A stretch of DNA of 64,000 bases from positions 62,001 to 126,000 of the forward strand of contig NZ_SEWF01000003.1 in NCBI RefSeq assembly GCF_004168285.1. Direction: 5' to 3'. The notes below the pieces were generated by a model, which made no database searches, had not been told where the DNA came from, and saw nothing but the letters and a program-made list of their open reading frames with translations. The DNA is from Emticicia agri (GTDB lineage Bacteria > Bacteroidota > Bacteroidia > Cytophagales > Spirosomataceae). Below, piece after piece: positions 1 through 8,446 of this stretch. The first letter of the stretch is position 1. Every line of letters starts with the position of its first letter. The translations under genes and the position numbers were made by a program.

Positions 1-236
1 TCGGCTGCATCAATGTATCTTTCTACTGTTCTGGCAAAAGGCACTCGTTTTACCGGCCTGTAACCTGCCCCTAAAGTAAGACTTATCTTCTTGCCCAATA
101 CTTTTTCGTATTGCAGAGAGTAAGTACCCAGAGTAAGTGCTGAAAGATTGAGTTTCAGTACACTTGTCGGAGATTCCTGAGAGAAACATAAAAATGAAAA
201 ACAAACATAAAAGGCTGTAATGGAAGTAGTTTTCAC
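1..236 (-). CDS. Secreted beta-barrel-like protein, N-terminal part (cut by window edge)
   Basis: The reading frame enters from the left edge on the minus strand; only its first 78 or so codons are visible. It has no ATG; the best start is GTG at 236, a few codons after an in-frame stop. The first 20 residues are a hydrophobic signal peptide ending CFSQ. After it comes a stretch containing SALTLGTYSLQYEKVLGKK and LTLGAGYRP, alternating polar and apolar as in an outer-membrane beta strand. It resembles the start of Bacteroidota DUF3575-type or related outer-membrane proteins, but the family name is an inference from a short stretch. The rest of the gene lies outside the window. Confidence 0.65.
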   Translation of the reverse strand, partial: MKTTSITAFYVCFSFLCFSQESPTSVLKLNLSALTLGTYSLQYEKVLGKKISLTLGAGYRPVKRVPFARTVERYIDAA

Positions 237-280
237 CGGATTTTTTAAGTAAGGTTAATACAATAAATAAAGAAAGCGGA

Positions 281-499
281 TTAATTAAGATTATCGTCTT
301 TGGTGGACTGATAGAATGAGTTAATGGTTGCCATTTCTTTAATTAAAAAGGTTTGCAATTGCTCATTAAATTCTTTTTTATCCTCGTCAGACAAAGATTC
401 ATACAGGTCTTTTAATTCCTGATTGATAGAAGCTTTTTCAGCTTCTGACGAAGAGTTCATAGCCCTTATATGATATGATTTAAGGTTAAAATCTTTCAT
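281..499 (-). CDS. Small hypothetical protein, 72 aa
   Basis: I do not recognise the family. The product is highly charged, rich in Glu, Lys and Asp, without signal peptide or membrane segment. Residues about 15-65 look helical (EAEKASINQELKDLYESL and DKKEFNEQLQTFLIKEM), suggesting a small cytoplasmic helical or coiled-coil protein. It starts with ATG, 59 nt downstream of the esterase gene on the same strand, so it may be its last co-transcribed partner. Codon use and composition look like real coding sequence. Confidence 0.6.
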   Translation of the reverse strand: MKDFNLKSYHIRAMNSSSEAEKASINQELKDLYESLSDEDKKEFNEQLQTFLIKEMATINSFYQSTKDDNLN

Positions 500-558
500 T
501 GATTATTTTTAATCTCTCTTATTAAACACAATATTGTTCATTTAATTGCAAAGAAAGT

Positions 559-2541
559 TTATTTTTCAGTAGAATTAACTAAAAAATAAACTATCCTACA
601 GGCATTGCCTTTACTTTGAGGGTTTTTACTGCTACTTACTTTTAATTGAAGCGTATGTTTTTTGTCGGTAAGACCTGCGGCAAACAATTTGTACCAGGGT
701 AAATGCAAAAAGTGACTCCATTGAGTATATAAATCCATGGTTTTATAGAGGCCACCATCAATGCGATACAAAACTTGTCCGGCATCCGGCCCTGAAACTA
801 ATCCTATCCCTATGGCATTGCCTGTAAAAGTCAGAGATAAAGCGGCATCTGAGGAAGTTGCTTCAAGAACAGGGCAATTAACAAAACCTTCGCGTGTTCC
901 GATTCCATCAGATGGTTGCCACTTTTCAATTATTTTCCATCCCTGCTGTATTTTTGCCTCATGAATAGCGATATATTTACCACCTTCAAAATTCTTAGGC
1001 TCTAACGGTTTGGTTAATTGAATACTTTCTGATAAAACTACGTTAACTGGTAGAAAGTTTTTGTAGGCTTCATGCAAAAGGAATTTCATGCTTTGGTAAT
1101 AAATTTCCTGACCAAAAGGTGAGGGGTGTAAATCTTTAAAATCATACTCCCAACTGAATTCTCTAGCAGCTAATCGGTCAGCTATTTCTTTGGCCAGATT
1201 AATAGAAGGCAACTGGTAATGGTTAGCTACTGCCTCATGATTCATAATTTCCAACGGAATAAACCCTTTTTGATAATCTGCCGTTTTATCAGGATCAGCA
1301 AAAGACATTAAAACTATATCTATTGCAGGATTACTTTTTTTGGCATGGCGTATAATTCCTTCCAAAGCTCTTATTTGGGTCAGACTGTCGGTTTCGTTGG
1401 TGTGGTCGTTTACAGCGGCTTCAACAAATAATAAATCTGGTTTACCTTTCCTGAGAACATCTTGTTCAAAACGAAAAGCATGAGGCAGGCTCCCCAATGA
1501 GGGTATTCCGGCATTAATAAATGTAAAAGACTTTTCAGGGAATCTCTCTTGCAGATATTTGCTTACTTTATCTCTCCACCCTTTATTGTGCGTAATAGAA
1601 CCGCCTAAATAAGTTACTGTGATAGTTTGTTTCTGCTGTAAAGTCTGGTAGAAGTGCGAAAGCCCAGCTCGTAGCTGTACATAATCAGCTTTGGGCAATG
1701 GCTGTATAACAGGTGTAGAATGTTGAATCACGAAATCAGCCCACCACTCAGGGTGTTCGATTGGAAAATGATGCCCTTCTAAAGTTTGTGGGCCACGACT
1801 CATGCTATATACGTAAGCAGTACCACCCAACTTCTGGTATCTTTCTACTAAGGGGAATGTATTTTCTTCTACTGGGACTAATTTATCTTTTAACCCTATA
1901 ATATGTAGAAGAGGTACTTTATGTGCCGCTAAGCCTTCTAAATGGTCTAAAGGATTATCGTCGTAGGCTAATGCTTTTTCTTCCGTAAAGCTATATACTT
2001 CTAATAACTGCTTCCATTCCTGCTCGTTTCGTTTGCTTTTTCCTTTGCCTCCCGGCCAACTTTTAAAATCACAAACGGGTGTTTCGGTATAAATGCAACT
2101 GACTTTTTCAGGGTTGCGTTTTGCCCAGGCATATACATATAACGCTCCACGGCTTATGCCTTCTAAAGCCACTTTAGGAGCAAAAGAAAGGTTTTTAGTG
2201 AGATACTTATAAAAATCATCCCATTTCAGCATGGCTTGTGGGTCTCCGTATCGGTTGTCAGTATTGATATAGGCAACATGAAAGCCTTTTTCTAAAAGGA
2301 TGCTATCCATATCAATATGCCAGTCGGCGAAATAGGCACGCCATATCCACGGACTACCGGGCATAGGCTTATTAGGCTTTACATAGTGAGCAGGAGTACC
2401 ATCTAACAGAAAACTGACTTTCTGAAACCCGTGCCAGTTTTCTGTTTTCTGTGAGGTGATATTCTGAGCAAAAAGCGAGAAACTTATTTGAGTAATTAAA
2501 ATAAGTTGTATTACCCAGTTAAAAGAATAGCGGTTTAGCAT
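559..2541 (-). CDS. Secreted two-domain esterase: alpha/beta hydrolase fused to SGNH hydrolase
   Basis: A 660-aa exported protein with an N-terminal signal peptide ending near LFAQ (residue 26). Residues about 40-275 form an alpha/beta-hydrolase domain with the nucleophile elbow GISRG (S130) and a late His in EGHHFP. Residues about 305-490 form an SGNH/GDSL esterase domain: GGSIT (S315), a conserved Gly block near 344-350, the VND block (N378), and the DLH block (D470, H472). A C-terminal beta-rich region (about 525-655) may bind carbohydrate. Such pairs are found in polysaccharide-degrading Bacteroidota, where they probably remove acyl groups from glycans; the substrate is not readable here. 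No SusC/D or glycoside hydrolase gene is adjacent. Confidence 0.85.
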   Translation of the reverse strand: MLNRYSFNWVIQLILITQISFSLFAQNITSQKTENWHGFQKVSFLLDGTPAHYVKPNKPMPGSPWIWRAYFADWHIDMDSILLEKGFHVAYINTDNRYGDPQAMLKWDDFYKYLTKNLSFAPKVALEGISRGALYVYAWAKRNPEKVSCIYTETPVCDFKSWPGGKGKSKRNEQEWKQLLEVYSFTEEKALAYDDNPLDHLEGLAAHKVPLLHIIGLKDKLVPVEENTFPLVERYQKLGGTAYVYSMSRGPQTLEGHHFPIEHPEWWADFVIQHSTPVIQPLPKADYVQLRAGLSHFYQTLQQKQTITVTYLGGSITHNKGWRDKVSKYLQERFPEKSFTFINAGIPSLGSLPHAFRFEQDVLRKGKPDLLFVEAAVNDHTNETDSLTQIRALEGIIRHAKKSNPAIDIVLMSFADPDKTADYQKGFIPLEIMNHEAVANHYQLPSINLAKEIADRLAAREFSWEYDFKDLHPSPFGQEIYYQSMKFLLHEAYKNFLPVNVVLSESIQLTKPLEPKNFEGGKYIAIHEAKIQQGWKIIEKWQPSDGIGTREGFVNCPVLEATSSDAALSLTFTGNAIGIGLVSGPDAGQVLYRIDGGLYKTMDLYTQWSHFLHLPWYKLFAAGLTDKKHTLQLKVSSSKNPQSKGNACRIVYFLVNSTEK

Positions 2542-2564
2542 AAATATTTAAGAGGATGTCAGAT

Positions 2565-4178
2565 TTATGAATGACCGTTCCAGGTTATTTTAGCTTCATC
2601 AAAGTCTAATTGCATTTCTTGCTTACGAATTTCATCATCACTAAAGGCATATTCTTTACGAATAGAATACAATTCTTTTCTTTGAGTAATGTAAAGTTCT
2701 TTTAAAACCTTGTTATATTGTTCAATCTCTTTTTTCTGACATATCTGGCATTCCATTGAGTTCAGCCGCTGGTGTGTCAGTGAAATATCACTTTCAATCT
2801 CATGCTTTAAGAAACTTAATAGTTCATTATTTTTTATTTCACTTGAATATTTCTCGTTGAGTTGATTGAGTGCGGCTTTTTTAATCCTCAATTTAATGCC
2901 TGCTTCTTGTTCTTCTTCCGGTGCAATATGGTCGATTTCTTTTATCCCTAACCAATTCACAATAAAGGGCAATGTTAAACCCTGAAAAACTAAGGTTATC
3001 AGAATGACTACAAAAGTGATGAACAATATCAGATTGCGATGTGGAAATGGCTGTCCACTATTGAGAAAAAGAGGAATAGACAATGCAGATGCTAAGGAAA
3101 TCACACCTCTCATACCTGCCCAACCTAAAATAAATGGATTTTTTAAGCCCGGGTTTGCTTCATTCTCTCTTATGCTTTTAAATAAAAACCGTGGTATAAA
3201 AGTGGCAGGATATATCCATACTAATCTCACAACAATAGTTAAAATACTAATGATAACGGCATACTTAACAGCCTCTAAAATTGAATAGCCTTCAAGTCCT
3301 TTTATAATCATCGGAAGTTCTAACCCAATCAGGATGAATACTAAGCCATTGAGTACAAAAACCAATGTTGCCCAAACCCCTATGGTTTGCAAACGAGTTG
3401 ACCCATGTGTTAGTATTTCATGCGAGCGGTAAGATAAGAACAAACCACCACTTACTACAGCCATTACACCCGAAAAATGAAATTGCTCTGCTACAATATA
3501 CATGAAATAAGGTGTTAATAAGGTAAGTGCGGCGTCAATACTGGGTGTAGTAGGCAAAAACCGATGTACTGCATAAGCAACGTGTGCAATAACCAGCCCT
3601 ACAACAATGCCCATACCAGCCACCCAAAAGAAAGTGCCAATGGCTTGTTGCAAAGAGAATTGTCCTGTAACAATGGCAGCCAGGGCGAATCGGAAGACAA
3701 TTAAGCTTGAAGCATCGTTAATAAGGCTTTCTCCCTCTAAAATTGTAAGAACTCTCTTTGGTACTTTGATTCCCTTAAGAACTGATGAGGCCGCTACTGC
3801 ATCAGGAGGAGAAATAATACCGCCCAGTAAGAAGCCCAAGGCAAGCGTAAATCCGGGAATCATGGCCTGCGACGCATAGGCTATAATGGTTGATGTAAAA
3901 ATAACCAAACCAAAAGCGAGTAGTGCAATAGGGCGTTTCCATTTCCAGAAATCATTCCAGGAGGTGTACCAGGCTGCTTCGTAAAGTAATGGTGGTAGAA
4001 AGATTAAAAAAATAAGCTCAGGGTCAACCTCAATTTGTGGAATTTTGGGCATGAAACTGATAAACAACCCCGCCAATACTAAAAAGATAGGAGAGGATAT
4101 TTTAATTTTTTGCCCTAACATAACTAACATGAAAATGACAAAAAGTAATGATATAACGAGTAGTAAGTTGTAATGCAT
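2565..4178 (-). CDS. Na+/H+ antiporter, CPA1/NhaP type
   Basis: A 537-aa inner-membrane protein with about 12 hydrophobic segments in residues 1-415, followed by a charged cytoplasmic tail (about 420-537). The family core is visible: GGIISPPDAVAASSVL and the ion-binding ND pair in EGESLINDASSL (near residue 150), plus GWAGMRGVISLA in the second half. It exchanges Na+ or K+ for protons and so serves pH and salt homeostasis. The tail holds CQICQKK, a possible metal or redox Cys pair, and is otherwise Lys/Glu-rich. The start ATG at 4178 lies about 50 nt downstream of a strong palindrome that may be an operator. Confidence 0.9.
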   Translation of the reverse strand: MHYNLLLVISLLFVIFMLVMLGQKIKISSPIFLVLAGLFISFMPKIPQIEVDPELIFLIFLPPLLYEAAWYTSWNDFWKWKRPIALLAFGLVIFTSTIIAYASQAMIPGFTLALGFLLGGIISPPDAVAASSVLKGIKVPKRVLTILEGESLINDASSLIVFRFALAAIVTGQFSLQQAIGTFFWVAGMGIVVGLVIAHVAYAVHRFLPTTPSIDAALTLLTPYFMYIVAEQFHFSGVMAVVSGGLFLSYRSHEILTHGSTRLQTIGVWATLVFVLNGLVFILIGLELPMIIKGLEGYSILEAVKYAVIISILTIVVRLVWIYPATFIPRFLFKSIRENEANPGLKNPFILGWAGMRGVISLASALSIPLFLNSGQPFPHRNLILFITFVVILITLVFQGLTLPFIVNWLGIKEIDHIAPEEEQEAGIKLRIKKAALNQLNEKYSSEIKNNELLSFLKHEIESDISLTHQRLNSMECQICQKKEIEQYNKVLKELYITQRKELYSIRKEYAFSDDEIRKQEMQLDFDEAKITWNGHS

Positions 4179-4228
4179 TTTTTAGAATAGGTATTAGTTG
4201 GGGGAACACAGTTTTTTTGCGAAAAGTT

Positions 4229-4248
4229 TTATCTACATGTGTAGATAA
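4229..4248. promoter_or_regulatory. Perfect 9-bp palindrome upstream of the antiporter
   Basis: TTATCTACA and TGTAGATAA face each other across a 2-nt TG spacer. The site lies 51 nt upstream of the antiporter ATG, in the gap after hemW on the same strand. The TACA/TGTA core recalls operators of the BlaI/MecI/CopY winged-helix repressors, but no such repressor gene is in the window, so the regulator is unknown. Confidence 0.45.
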
Positions 4249-4348
4249 TTTGATTTTTCGCTAAAATTTTAAAACCGTATTTGGCTAACCAAATATAAAA
4301 AAAATAGTAATTATAACAATACAGTAGTAGATTTTGAGAACTAACTTG

Positions 4349-5473
4349 TCAGATTAAAAACAAATCACTGGCAATTCTATCGGCAAATAACTTGCCTTGT
4401 CGGGTAAGGGTAAGTGTTTGATTGTTGAGTTGTAAAAGCTTACTGGTTAGATATTTATTTAAAACTGCCTGATTGGCTATCTGCCATTTGCTACCAACCA
4501 TTTTTTCAATTTCATTTATATTACATCCCCATTTGGTACGTAAGCCTGTCAGTATATAATCGTTAATCTTTTCTTCTTTGGATAACAGTTCATAATCAGC
4601 CGGAACTTGGCCCAAATGAATGGCTTTGAGATAAGAGGTATTGTTAGCTACATTGTACTGTCGTGAATTACCATTGTAGGAATGGGCAGACGGGCCAACA
4701 CCTAAATATTCATGACGTTGCCAGTAAGAAGAATTATGGCGAGAGTATTTATTGTCTCTGCAAAAATTGGAGATTTCATATTGCTCATATCCGGCAGATT
4801 CAAGCGTGTCAACTAAGATTCTGAATTGTTCGGATGCGAAATCTTCGTTGACAGGAGGAATCTTATTGAGTTGTAACCACTTACCGAAAACAGTTTTTTC
4901 TTCAATAGTCAAGCAATAAGAAGAAATATGTGGCACATTCAGGTTAAGTGCCCGTTCCAAATCATTTTTCCAGATATGATGATTTTCGTATGGAATGGCA
5001 TAGATGAGGTCAATGGTAATATTCTCAAATCCCATATCCTGAGCCAATTTAACACATTCTTCTGCCTGAGAGGCATTGTGGATGCGATTCAGTTTTTTCA
5101 GATGATGGTCGTTAAAAGACTGAATACCAATACTTAAGCGATTGAAGCCAAATCTTTGTAAAATAGAGAGGCGCTCTTTGGTTATATCATCGGGGTTTGC
5201 TTCTAAGGTTATTTCAATATCTTCTGAAAAAGTATAATACTTTTTAATTGTTTTAAAAGTGTCATACAACTCATTAATATTGAGTAGAGAAGGTGTTCCA
5301 CCACCAAAATAGATGGTTTGTAGCTCTTTATTGCTAAGATAATTGGCTTGTAATTCAATTTCCCGATTAATAGCCTCTACAACTGTACTTTTCATGGTCA
5401 GGTTTGTACTGAAATGAAAATCACAGTAATGACAAGCCCTGCGACAAAAAGGTATATGAAGATATAAATGCAC
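4349..5473 (-). CDS. hemW: Radical SAM heme chaperone HemW
   Basis: A 374-aa HemN-like radical SAM protein. The 4Fe-4S motif CRRACHYC is at residues 10-17, directly after LHIPF, the usual family start. YFGGGTPSLL (near 55) is the SAM-binding glycine block and SIGIQSFNDHHLKKLNRIH is the next conserved stretch. The shorter N-terminus compared with coproporphyrinogen dehydrogenase HemN fits HemW, which hands heme to target proteins rather than decarboxylating coproporphyrinogen. The start is GTG at 5473. The methyltransferase gene ends 45 nt upstream on the same strand. Confidence 0.88.
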   Translation of the reverse strand: MHLYLHIPFCRRACHYCDFHFSTNLTMKSTVVEAINREIELQANYLSNKELQTIYFGGGTPSLLNINELYDTFKTIKKYYTFSEDIEITLEANPDDITKERLSILQRFGFNRLSIGIQSFNDHHLKKLNRIHNASQAEECVKLAQDMGFENITIDLIYAIPYENHHIWKNDLERALNLNVPHISSYCLTIEEKTVFGKWLQLNKIPPVNEDFASEQFRILVDTLESAGYEQYEISNFCRDNKYSRHNSSYWQRHEYLGVGPSAHSYNGNSRQYNVANNTSYLKAIHLGQVPADYELLSKEEKINDYILTGLRTKWGCNINEIEKMVGSKWQIANQAVLNKYLTSKLLQLNNQTLTLTRQGKLFADRIASDLFLI

Positions 5474-5518
5474 TCAGTGAAAGAAATAATCCGGCAATTG
5501 ATTCAATTGCCAGAAATA

Positions 5519-6295
5519 CTATTTGGTTCCTATAAAAAAGAAATCAATACATTTTTCAGGCTCGTTTGAGAGAAAATGGTCATCCCAACGAATTTCGGCT
5601 GCCAAACCTCCGGTTCCTTCCATTAACTTATTTCTATTGAAACGGTTCAGAATTTCATAAGGTAATCTAAGCATCCAAGCCGGAAGGCGATGTTGTAAGT
5701 CGAAAATATCGAAGCGCATGATTCGTCGCACCGACTGCTTATTTTCTTCGTAATAATCCCAGACTTTTTTGTTGCCACCTACGCCCATAGTATCTACTTT
5801 CGAAAAATACTTTTGCATTAATGTACGCAATTCAGCAGTATTGTACTCACGGATATGCCAGGGGTTTCGGCTTAATGAATATGGTCTGTTCACGGTTGTC
5901 AGTAAAATCTTACCTCCCGGTTTCAGTACCCGTGCTGCCTCTGATAGAAATTTATGGTCGTCCTGAATATGTTCAATTACCTGAAAGGTAACTACAAAGT
6001 CAAAAGTATTATCTTTAAATTTAGTCAAATGCGGTAAGTCAGCCGTTCGGAAGGTATGCATCGGATAAGCAGCCTGTAGCTGATTAATAAGGGGTTCGTT
6101 TTTATCTAAACCAGTATAATGGTCGCATTTTTCAATTAAAGTCTCAACACCACGACCCCATCCACAACCTAACTCTAATACATTGCCGTGAATGATTTTT
6201 GCTGCTTCTGTATAAGGGAAGTATAGACGTTGATGTACAGGATTATCCGACGGAATTTCGGCACTTGTAATTTCTGTTGTTGCGTATTTGCTCAT
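5519..6295 (-). CDS. Class I SAM-dependent methyltransferase
   Basis: A 258-aa cytoplasmic protein with a Methyltransf_11/25-type fold. Motif I is VLELGCGWGRG (about residues 39-49), the acidic strand-2 end is in YTGLDKNEP, and motif post-I/II is FDFVVTFQVIEHIQDD, followed by LKPGGKILLTTVN. These residues bind S-adenosylmethionine. The substrate cannot be inferred; similar proteins act on lipids, quinones or small metabolites. It lies upstream of hemW with a 45-nt gap and probably shares a transcript. Confidence 0.8.
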   Translation of the reverse strand: MSKYATTEITSAEIPSDNPVHQRLYFPYTEAAKIIHGNVLELGCGWGRGVETLIEKCDHYTGLDKNEPLINQLQAAYPMHTFRTADLPHLTKFKDNTFDFVVTFQVIEHIQDDHKFLSEAARVLKPGGKILLTTVNRPYSLSRNPWHIREYNTAELRTLMQKYFSKVDTMGVGGNKKVWDYYEENKQSVRRIMRFDIFDLQHRLPAWMLRLPYEILNRFNRNKLMEGTGGLAAEIRWDDHFLSNEPEKCIDFFFIGTK

Positions 6296-6508
6296 AGACG
6301 CTCTTCGTATCTTTTTCCTGCCTGATTCATTATTAAAACTGGCGGACTAACACTTTATTTTGATTGGAATTAAGTCTGATTTTCTATTTTTCAGCTTATT
6401 TTTACAAAGTTACTTTAAAATTCTGCCTTTGTAAAATGATAGTTGTAGTTTATAAAATTTTCTATCTTGCCAAGCGTTATTTCAGTAATCTAAACCATAT
6501 ATCAGGCA

Positions 6509-6862
6509 ATGAAAACAAGTTTATTGTTGATTGGATTTTTGTTGATTATGATGAATGCAAATGCCCAGATTGGTATTCACAGTATTTATAACCCTTACTT
6601 GCTAAATTCCAGAAAAAAATCTTCTGTTTTCAAAACCAATAGTATTTCACCCACTACCAAATTAGATTCTGTATTTATAAAAAACCGGACTTTGTTTTTG
6701 CAGTATCTACCCAAACATAAATATTCCCATATCATTATTTTTGCTGACAACAGGATGAGTATCGTTAATCATTTACAGGATGAACTCGACCTGGAAACGT
6801 CGAGGAACCGGACTAAGCAATTGTTCTTCAAAATGAAAATGTGGCGGTATTTCAGGGAATAG
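6509..6862 (+). CDS. Small secreted protein, 117 aa, ending inside a MITE-like element
   Basis: I do not recognise the family. The first 20 residues (MKTSLLLIGFLLIMMNANAQ) are a clean signal peptide with cleavage after NAQ, so the product is exported. The mature part is basic and ends KMKMWRYFRE. The stop codon TAG at 6860-6862 is the first triplet of the inverted-repeat element at 6860-7020. The original C-terminus may therefore have been cut off by that insertion. Translation start ATG at 6509 is supported by the signal peptide. Confidence 0.6.
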   Translation: MKTSLLLIGFLLIMMNANAQIGIHSIYNPYLLNSRKKSSVFKTNSISPTTKLDSVFIKNRTLFLQYLPKHKYSHIIIFADNRMSIVNHLQDELDLETSRNRTKQLFFKMKMWRYFRE

Positions 6863-7020
6863 ACTTCTTGCAAAAGTGTTTTAAGCCGCAAAACTGCACC
6901 TTTTCGGCTACAAATTGAATAAATTTCTCAACCATAATAGGCTATGCTATCAAAATTTATCCAATTTTCGCTCGAAAATTCACAATTTTTCAATCATAAA
7001 TCACTCTTGCAAGAAGTCTA
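6860..7020. mobile_element. MITE-like element with 19-bp terminal inverted repeats
   Basis: The left end TAGACTTCTTGCAAAAGTG (6860-6878) and the reverse complement of the right end (7002-7020) differ at one base. Beyond these ends the two halves keep pairing imperfectly for about 70 nt, meeting around a short centre, so the whole 161 bp can fold on itself. It has no coding capacity. TA at both outer edges could be part of the element or a duplicated target. The ends resemble those of IS5-related elements in general style, but no transposase is in the window. Confidence 0.6.
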
Positions 7021-7021
7021 A

Positions 7022-7058
7022 TAAAAAAACGCCAGATTAAAACCTGACGCTTTTTTAA
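7022..7058. terminator. Bidirectional terminator, downstream of the DAHP synthase gene
   Basis: CGCCAG and CTGACG pair around an 8-nt loop, flanked by an A-run on the left and a T-run on the right. It can end transcription of the minus-strand DAHP synthase gene and stop rightward transcripts. Confidence 0.75.
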
Positions 7059-7094
7059 ATTCTTCTTTTCTCTAAATAAATTTATTCAACCTGC

Positions 7095-8189
7095 TCAGGC
7101 AGTTTGTTGATTCATTACTTCCGTTTGCTTACGAATAGATTCCATGTGAATCAATTTGAATAATTCTTCAACCATTTCAGGATATAGATTTAGTTTCTTA
7201 CCCTGCTCTGCACGGCTATTATGAACCTGTTTCCAACGATCCAGTTGTAAAACAGCTACGTTATTATCTCTCTTGTATTCACCTAATTTTTCTACTACTG
7301 CCATACGCGCCGCTAATACTTCTAAAAGCTCACGGTCGATGTTATCGATTTTTTGACGTAGTCTGTCTAATTCGCTTTGGAAGTCTTCACCGTAAGATGC
7401 TTTGCGTACTTCTAATTCACGAAGCATTTCACCTAAAGCCTCAGGTGTTAATTGTTGAGAAGCATCAGACCATGCATCGTCAGGATTGCGGTGAGACTCA
7501 ATGATTAAACCATCATAATTCAAGTCTAAGGCACGTTGTGCTAACTCAAACAAATAAGCTCTCTTACCTGCCATATGGCTTGGGTCGCCAATGATTGGTA
7601 ACTGAGGGAACAATGTCTTCAGTTCTACAGCAAGCTGCCACATTGGAGAGTTACGATATTTGGTTTCTTGTGCATTAGAAAAACCACGGTGGATAGCCGC
7701 CATTTTCTTGATACCTGCACCTGCAATGCGCTCAAATGCGCCAACCCATAATGCTAAATCAGGGTTCACAGGGTTTTTAATTAATACCGGAACGTCTACA
7801 CCTTTCAGGGCATCAGCTAAATCCTGTACATTGAAAGGGTTTACGGTTGTACGCGCACCAATCCAAAGAATATCAATACCATATTTTAAAGCTAATTCGA
7901 TGTGTTGAGGTGTTGCTACTTCTACTGCAATTGGTAGGCCTGTTTCTTTTTTTACGGCAGCCAACCAAGGCAATGCTGCTTCTCCCATACCCTCAAAACT
8001 ACCCGGACGTGTACGAGGTTTCCAAACACCTGCACGAATCACATGCGCATAACCTTCTTTAGCAATACGGGTTACGGTTTCGGTTACTTGTTCTTCTGTC
8101 TCGGCACTACACGGACCAGCGATAATTAAGGGTTTTCCGTTTGTATCTATCCAACTGTTAAGCGGAAGTACATCTAAATTTGCTTTCAT
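7095..8189 (-). CDS. Bifunctional DAHP synthase / chorismate mutase
   Basis: Residues 1-260 of the 364-aa product are a type I-beta DAHP synthase: AGPCSAE, AGVWKPRTRPGSFEG, GARTTVNPF, KNPVNPD, HRGF and IGDPSHMAGKR are the substrate- and metal-binding blocks. Residues about 270-355 are an AroQ chorismate mutase helix bundle (LDRLRQKIDNIDRELLEVL, then ESIRKQTEV). It condenses phosphoenolpyruvate with erythrose 4-phosphate, opening the shikimate pathway, and converts chorismate to prephenate, so the mutase domain may also give feedback control. The frame extends to TTG at 8243, but ATG at 8189 matches the usual family start (MKANLDVLPLNSW). Confidence 0.92.
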   Translation of the reverse strand: MKANLDVLPLNSWIDTNGKPLIIAGPCSAETEEQVTETVTRIAKEGYAHVIRAGVWKPRTRPGSFEGMGEAALPWLAAVKKETGLPIAVEVATPQHIELALKYGIDILWIGARTTVNPFNVQDLADALKGVDVPVLIKNPVNPDLALWVGAFERIAGAGIKKMAAIHRGFSNAQETKYRNSPMWQLAVELKTLFPQLPIIGDPSHMAGKRAYLFELAQRALDLNYDGLIIESHRNPDDAWSDASQQLTPEALGEMLRELEVRKASYGEDFQSELDRLRQKIDNIDRELLEVLAARMAVVEKLGEYKRDNNVAVLQLDRWKQVHNSRAEQGKKLNLYPEMVEELFKLIHMESIRKQTEVMNQQTA

Positions 8190-8335
8190 TTCTTTGTTAA
8201 AATTTGTTTTGTCAATTTTTTCAATGCTTGTAAAAGGTATCAAATGAGTATGTATTGCTCTTGAGCATGGGTATTGACAATATTGTAGATTACCGAATTA
8301 TTGATATAGTTTCATTAAATGTCTTTTCTTTGGCG

Positions 8336-8343
8336 TATATTTG
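8336..8343 (+). promoter_or_regulatory. TAnnTTTG -7 box for proline dehydrogenase
   Basis: TATATTTG matches the Bacteroidota -7 element. Transcription would start near 8350, giving a leader of about 100 nt before the ATG at 8447. No good TTG lies at the expected -33 position. Confidence 0.5.
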
Positions 8344-8446
8344 CAAACCATTTTAAAAATATCGTTATTTAAACGATAATGTTTCTTGAAATAGTACAAT
8401 TCATCATCAAAACCAAAAAATTTAAAAGAAACCAATATTTGAAATA

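Noticed and set aside
10-204. 64-codon frame at the left edge (minus strand)
   Set aside because: Another frame of the same strand, starting at GTG 236, has a signal peptide and barrel-like strands and runs off the edge; this one is its shadow.
6364-6591. Open frame of 75 codons overlapping the small secreted gene
   Set aside because: The frame starting at 6509 has a clean signal peptide; this one does not and overlaps it.
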